Of a stretch of 64,000 bases of DNA, positions 62,595-64,000 are shown one piece after another. Position numbers and translations under genes: made by a program. Origin of the DNA: Cystobacter fuscus (lineage in GTDB: Bacteria > Myxococcota > Myxococcia > Myxococcales > Myxococcaceae); contig NZ_CP022098.1 of the NCBI RefSeq assembly GCF_002305875.1, positions 124,001 through 188,000 on the forward strand, given 5' to 3'. The notes beneath the pieces were generated by a model. It searched no databases. It was not told the DNA's origin and saw only the letters and a program-made list of their open reading frames with translations. How positions within the stretch are numbered: the stretch's first letter is position 1; every line of letters starts with the position of its first letter.

Positions 62595-63353
62595 ATGGCA
62601 GCCACACAAAAATCTTTACACCTTACCGTCTACGCACCTGCGCTTGTGGGCGACGATGGGCGCCCTCTTGTCATCGTCCATGGAATGGAGCGCGCGGTTC
62701 CCGGCTTGCGGCTGGGGTGGACGACTTCTGAAAGGGACGACCTCATTGCATTGCCGCACCGTGATGAGTGGGTCGCGACAGATAGGACAGACAACGGGTT
62801 TCCGTTCCTCTGCAATGACGACGAGAATCGCGTCGTGACGCTTACCGGATGGGAGAACGCGAGAGGTCTTGCCGCGGACATGACGCCACACTTTGAAGTC
62901 CACGCGAGGCTTCCACACGATGAAGCAGGTATTGCGGCGGCAGCGGATGCGCTGGAGGCCGTAGCGGAGGGCGCTCGCGCGATCTGGGGACACATGGATC
63001 CGGATGGGGTGGCCGAGACAGTGGCGCAGCAGTTTCGCCACCCGGGGGATGAGCCGCACGTCCCGCCTGAAGGGCTGCCCTCGCTCAAACTCCCATGGGA
63101 CATCCCCGTGCCTGAGATTCCGCACTTCCTCGGGTGGCTCAACTACTGGTCGGATGCTGCCGCGCGGGCCATCGGCTTTCCGGACTCCACCCGCGACGCG
63201 GATTTGCTCTCACGGGCGCGGCGCACCGCAACGGGTGGGTGGGTTGTCAGGCTCACCGATGCGCCACTCGACCTGGATGACCCCATGCACCTGGACGCGC
63301 TCAAACGGGCCTACGAGCGCTTCCCGGCGATTGGCGGGCGCGCCACCTCTTGA
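62595..63353 (+). CDS. DUF5953-like protein, candidate immunity partner
   Basis: This is a 252-aa soluble acidic protein. Visible pattern: LTVYAPALVGDDGRPLVIVHGMERAVPGLRLGW, then VVTLTGWENARGLAADM, and a C-terminal half with WLNYWSDAAARAIGFPD and TGGWVVRLTDAPLDLDDPMHLDAL. It matches what I recall as DUF5953, a family seen beside DUF6310-type genes in myxobacteria. It has no signal peptide, as expected of a cytoplasmic immunity protein. Its ATG is one base after the lipoprotein stop (TGAGATG), so the two are translated together. Function is inferred from pairing only. Confidence 0.65.
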   Translation: MAATQKSLHLTVYAPALVGDDGRPLVIVHGMERAVPGLRLGWTTSERDDLIALPHRDEWVATDRTDNGFPFLCNDDENRVVTLTGWENARGLAADMTPHFEVHARLPHDEAGIAAAADALEAVAEGARAIWGHMDPDGVAETVAQQFRHPGDEPHVPPEGLPSLKLPWDIPVPEIPHFLGWLNYWSDAAARAIGFPDSTRDADLLSRARRTATGGWVVRLTDAPLDLDDPMHLDALKRAYERFPAIGGRATS

Positions 63354-63371
63354 GGGCTCGGCACCTTGTCC

Positions 63372-63506
63372 AGCTTCTTCCCGCATGGCCTTCTCGGGCC
63401 GCGTCACCGGCACCTTGAGGGACACGGTGGGGTCCTCCGCCTGGGACAGCGCGCCTTGCTCCCTCAACCAGGAGGCAAACGACTTGAGCGCTGTGATTCG
63501 GTTGTT
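63372..63506 (-). pseudogene. tyrosine-recombinase N-terminal fragment
   Basis: On the minus strand the DNA directly after a stop codon reads NNRITALKSFASWLREQGAL, then SQAEDPTVSLKVPVTRPEK. This is the core-binding (SAM-like) domain pattern of phage-type integrases. Nothing upstream or downstream supplies the start codon or the catalytic R-H-R-Y domain, so only about 45 residues remain. It is a remnant of a mobile element lying 18 bp from the candidate toxin/immunity pair. Confidence 0.6.
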
Positions 63507-64000
63507 TCACTGGGGTCCACGGGAAGAGGGAGGGCGCCGGGCACACCGGATCAGCTCGAGCAAGCGGTCGCAGTCCGAGGCGAGGCGACGTTCGACCGGA
63601 TTGGTGACGCCCAGCACCCGGCCCTCCGGCTCGAACGACGCCAGGGCGGGGGCGGCGCGGCCTTCGAGCTGCAACTCGCCGAGGTAGTCGTCCTCGATGA
63701 TCCACGCATCGGTCGCTCGCGCCCAGTCCAGCAGGGCCAGACGGCGTGCCAGGAACAATGTCATTCCGAGCGGAGCCTGTTGACCCGGCGTGACGACCGC
63801 CAGCCGGGCGTGCGGCGCGCGGCGGATGCCCTCGGCGACGACCATCCCTTCCTCGTCGACGGGGACCGGGACCACCGTCAGGCCGGTGAACTCCAGCGCC
63901 CTGCGCGTGATGGGAAAGCCGGGCTCCTCCATCCAGACCTCGCCGTGCGGCCGCAAGACCTGCAGCGTGAGACCCAGGGCGCCGGAGAAGCCAGCCGTCA
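63507..64000 (-). pseudogene. MocR/GntR-type PLP-dependent regulator, truncated, running off the window
   Basis: The visible part is the aminotransferase-like domain of a MocR regulator: GEVWMEEPGFPITRRALE, VVPVPVDEEGM, ARLAVVTPGQQAPLGMTLF, and WIIEDDYLGELQLEG. It enters at position 64000 from an unseen 5' part that should hold the GntR helix-turn-helix. After EPEGRVLG the sequence loses the family pattern and stops within about 35 residues. The expected FSK segment with the PLP lysine is therefore missing. A recombinase fragment begins immediately after the stop, which suggests truncation by insertion or deletion. Confidence 0.65.

Noticed and set aside
1-64000. CRISPR array, rRNA, tRNA or intact insertion sequence
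   Set aside because: Read through on both strands, no regularly spaced repeats, no rRNA-like conserved stretches, no cloverleaf and no complete transposase were found.

Overview
The window reads as a chromosomal segment of a myxobacterium, most likely Cystobacterineae (Archangium, Cystobacter, Melittangium or a relative). The signs are very high GC with strong G/C at third codon positions, a serine/threonine kinase with TPRs, many orphan histidine kinases, two copies of the lineage-restricted DUF2378/TIGR02265 family, and an exopolysaccharide locus whose gene content and order match the Myxococcus xanthus eps genes. No rRNA, tRNA, CRISPR array or intact insertion sequence was seen.

Layout. 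1-8.8 kb: a TPR protein and a Ser/Thr kinase, a secreted beta-propeller amidohydrolase, and an SGNH/CE2-like lipoprotein. 9.0-10.9 kb: an AbiEi/AbiEii-type toxin-antitoxin pair behind a perfect 15-bp inverted repeat. 10.9-13.5 kb: a TetR regulator divergent from a small catabolic-looking operon (enoyl-CoA hydratase, tautomerase-like protein, internally deleted hydrolase). 13.5-15.3 kb: an M28 peptidase and a small soluble protein.

15.4-35.3 kb is the main feature: an apparently complete Wzx/Wzy-type EPS locus. EpsZ (initiating sugar-phosphate transferase) starts the repeat unit. EpsA, the EpsD part of a GT2/serine-acetyltransferase fusion and an EpsU-like GT2 extend it. Wzx flips it, Wzy polymerises it, and EpsV (kinase-less PCP) would control length. 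EpsY (short OPX) with EpsX (beta-barrel) would export it, and EpsB (GH44 lipoprotein) could trim it. Also present are a single-domain response regulator (EpsW), a 57-aa membrane protein, a BY-kinase-like protein without a P-loop, and an oppositely oriented acyltransferase/ATP-grasp/desaturase cassette. From wzx to epsB the minus-strand genes are closely spaced or overlap by 1-4 nt and look like one operon.

35.8-61.5 kb is ordinary myxobacterial chromosome: quinone oxidoreductase, acyl-CoA synthetase, a rhodanese-cysteine desulfurase fusion, histidine kinases, a GT4 glycosyltransferase, DUF763, FKBP, a PLD lipoprotein, a fatty acid hydroxylase, an MpaB-type oxygenase, an SDR broken in a G-tract, and an MFS transporter. 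61.6-64.0 kb is an accessory end: a lipoprotein with a nuclease-like C-terminus and a 1-nt-spaced partner (candidate toxin/immunity pair), a tyrosine-recombinase fragment, and a truncated MocR-type regulator that runs off the window.
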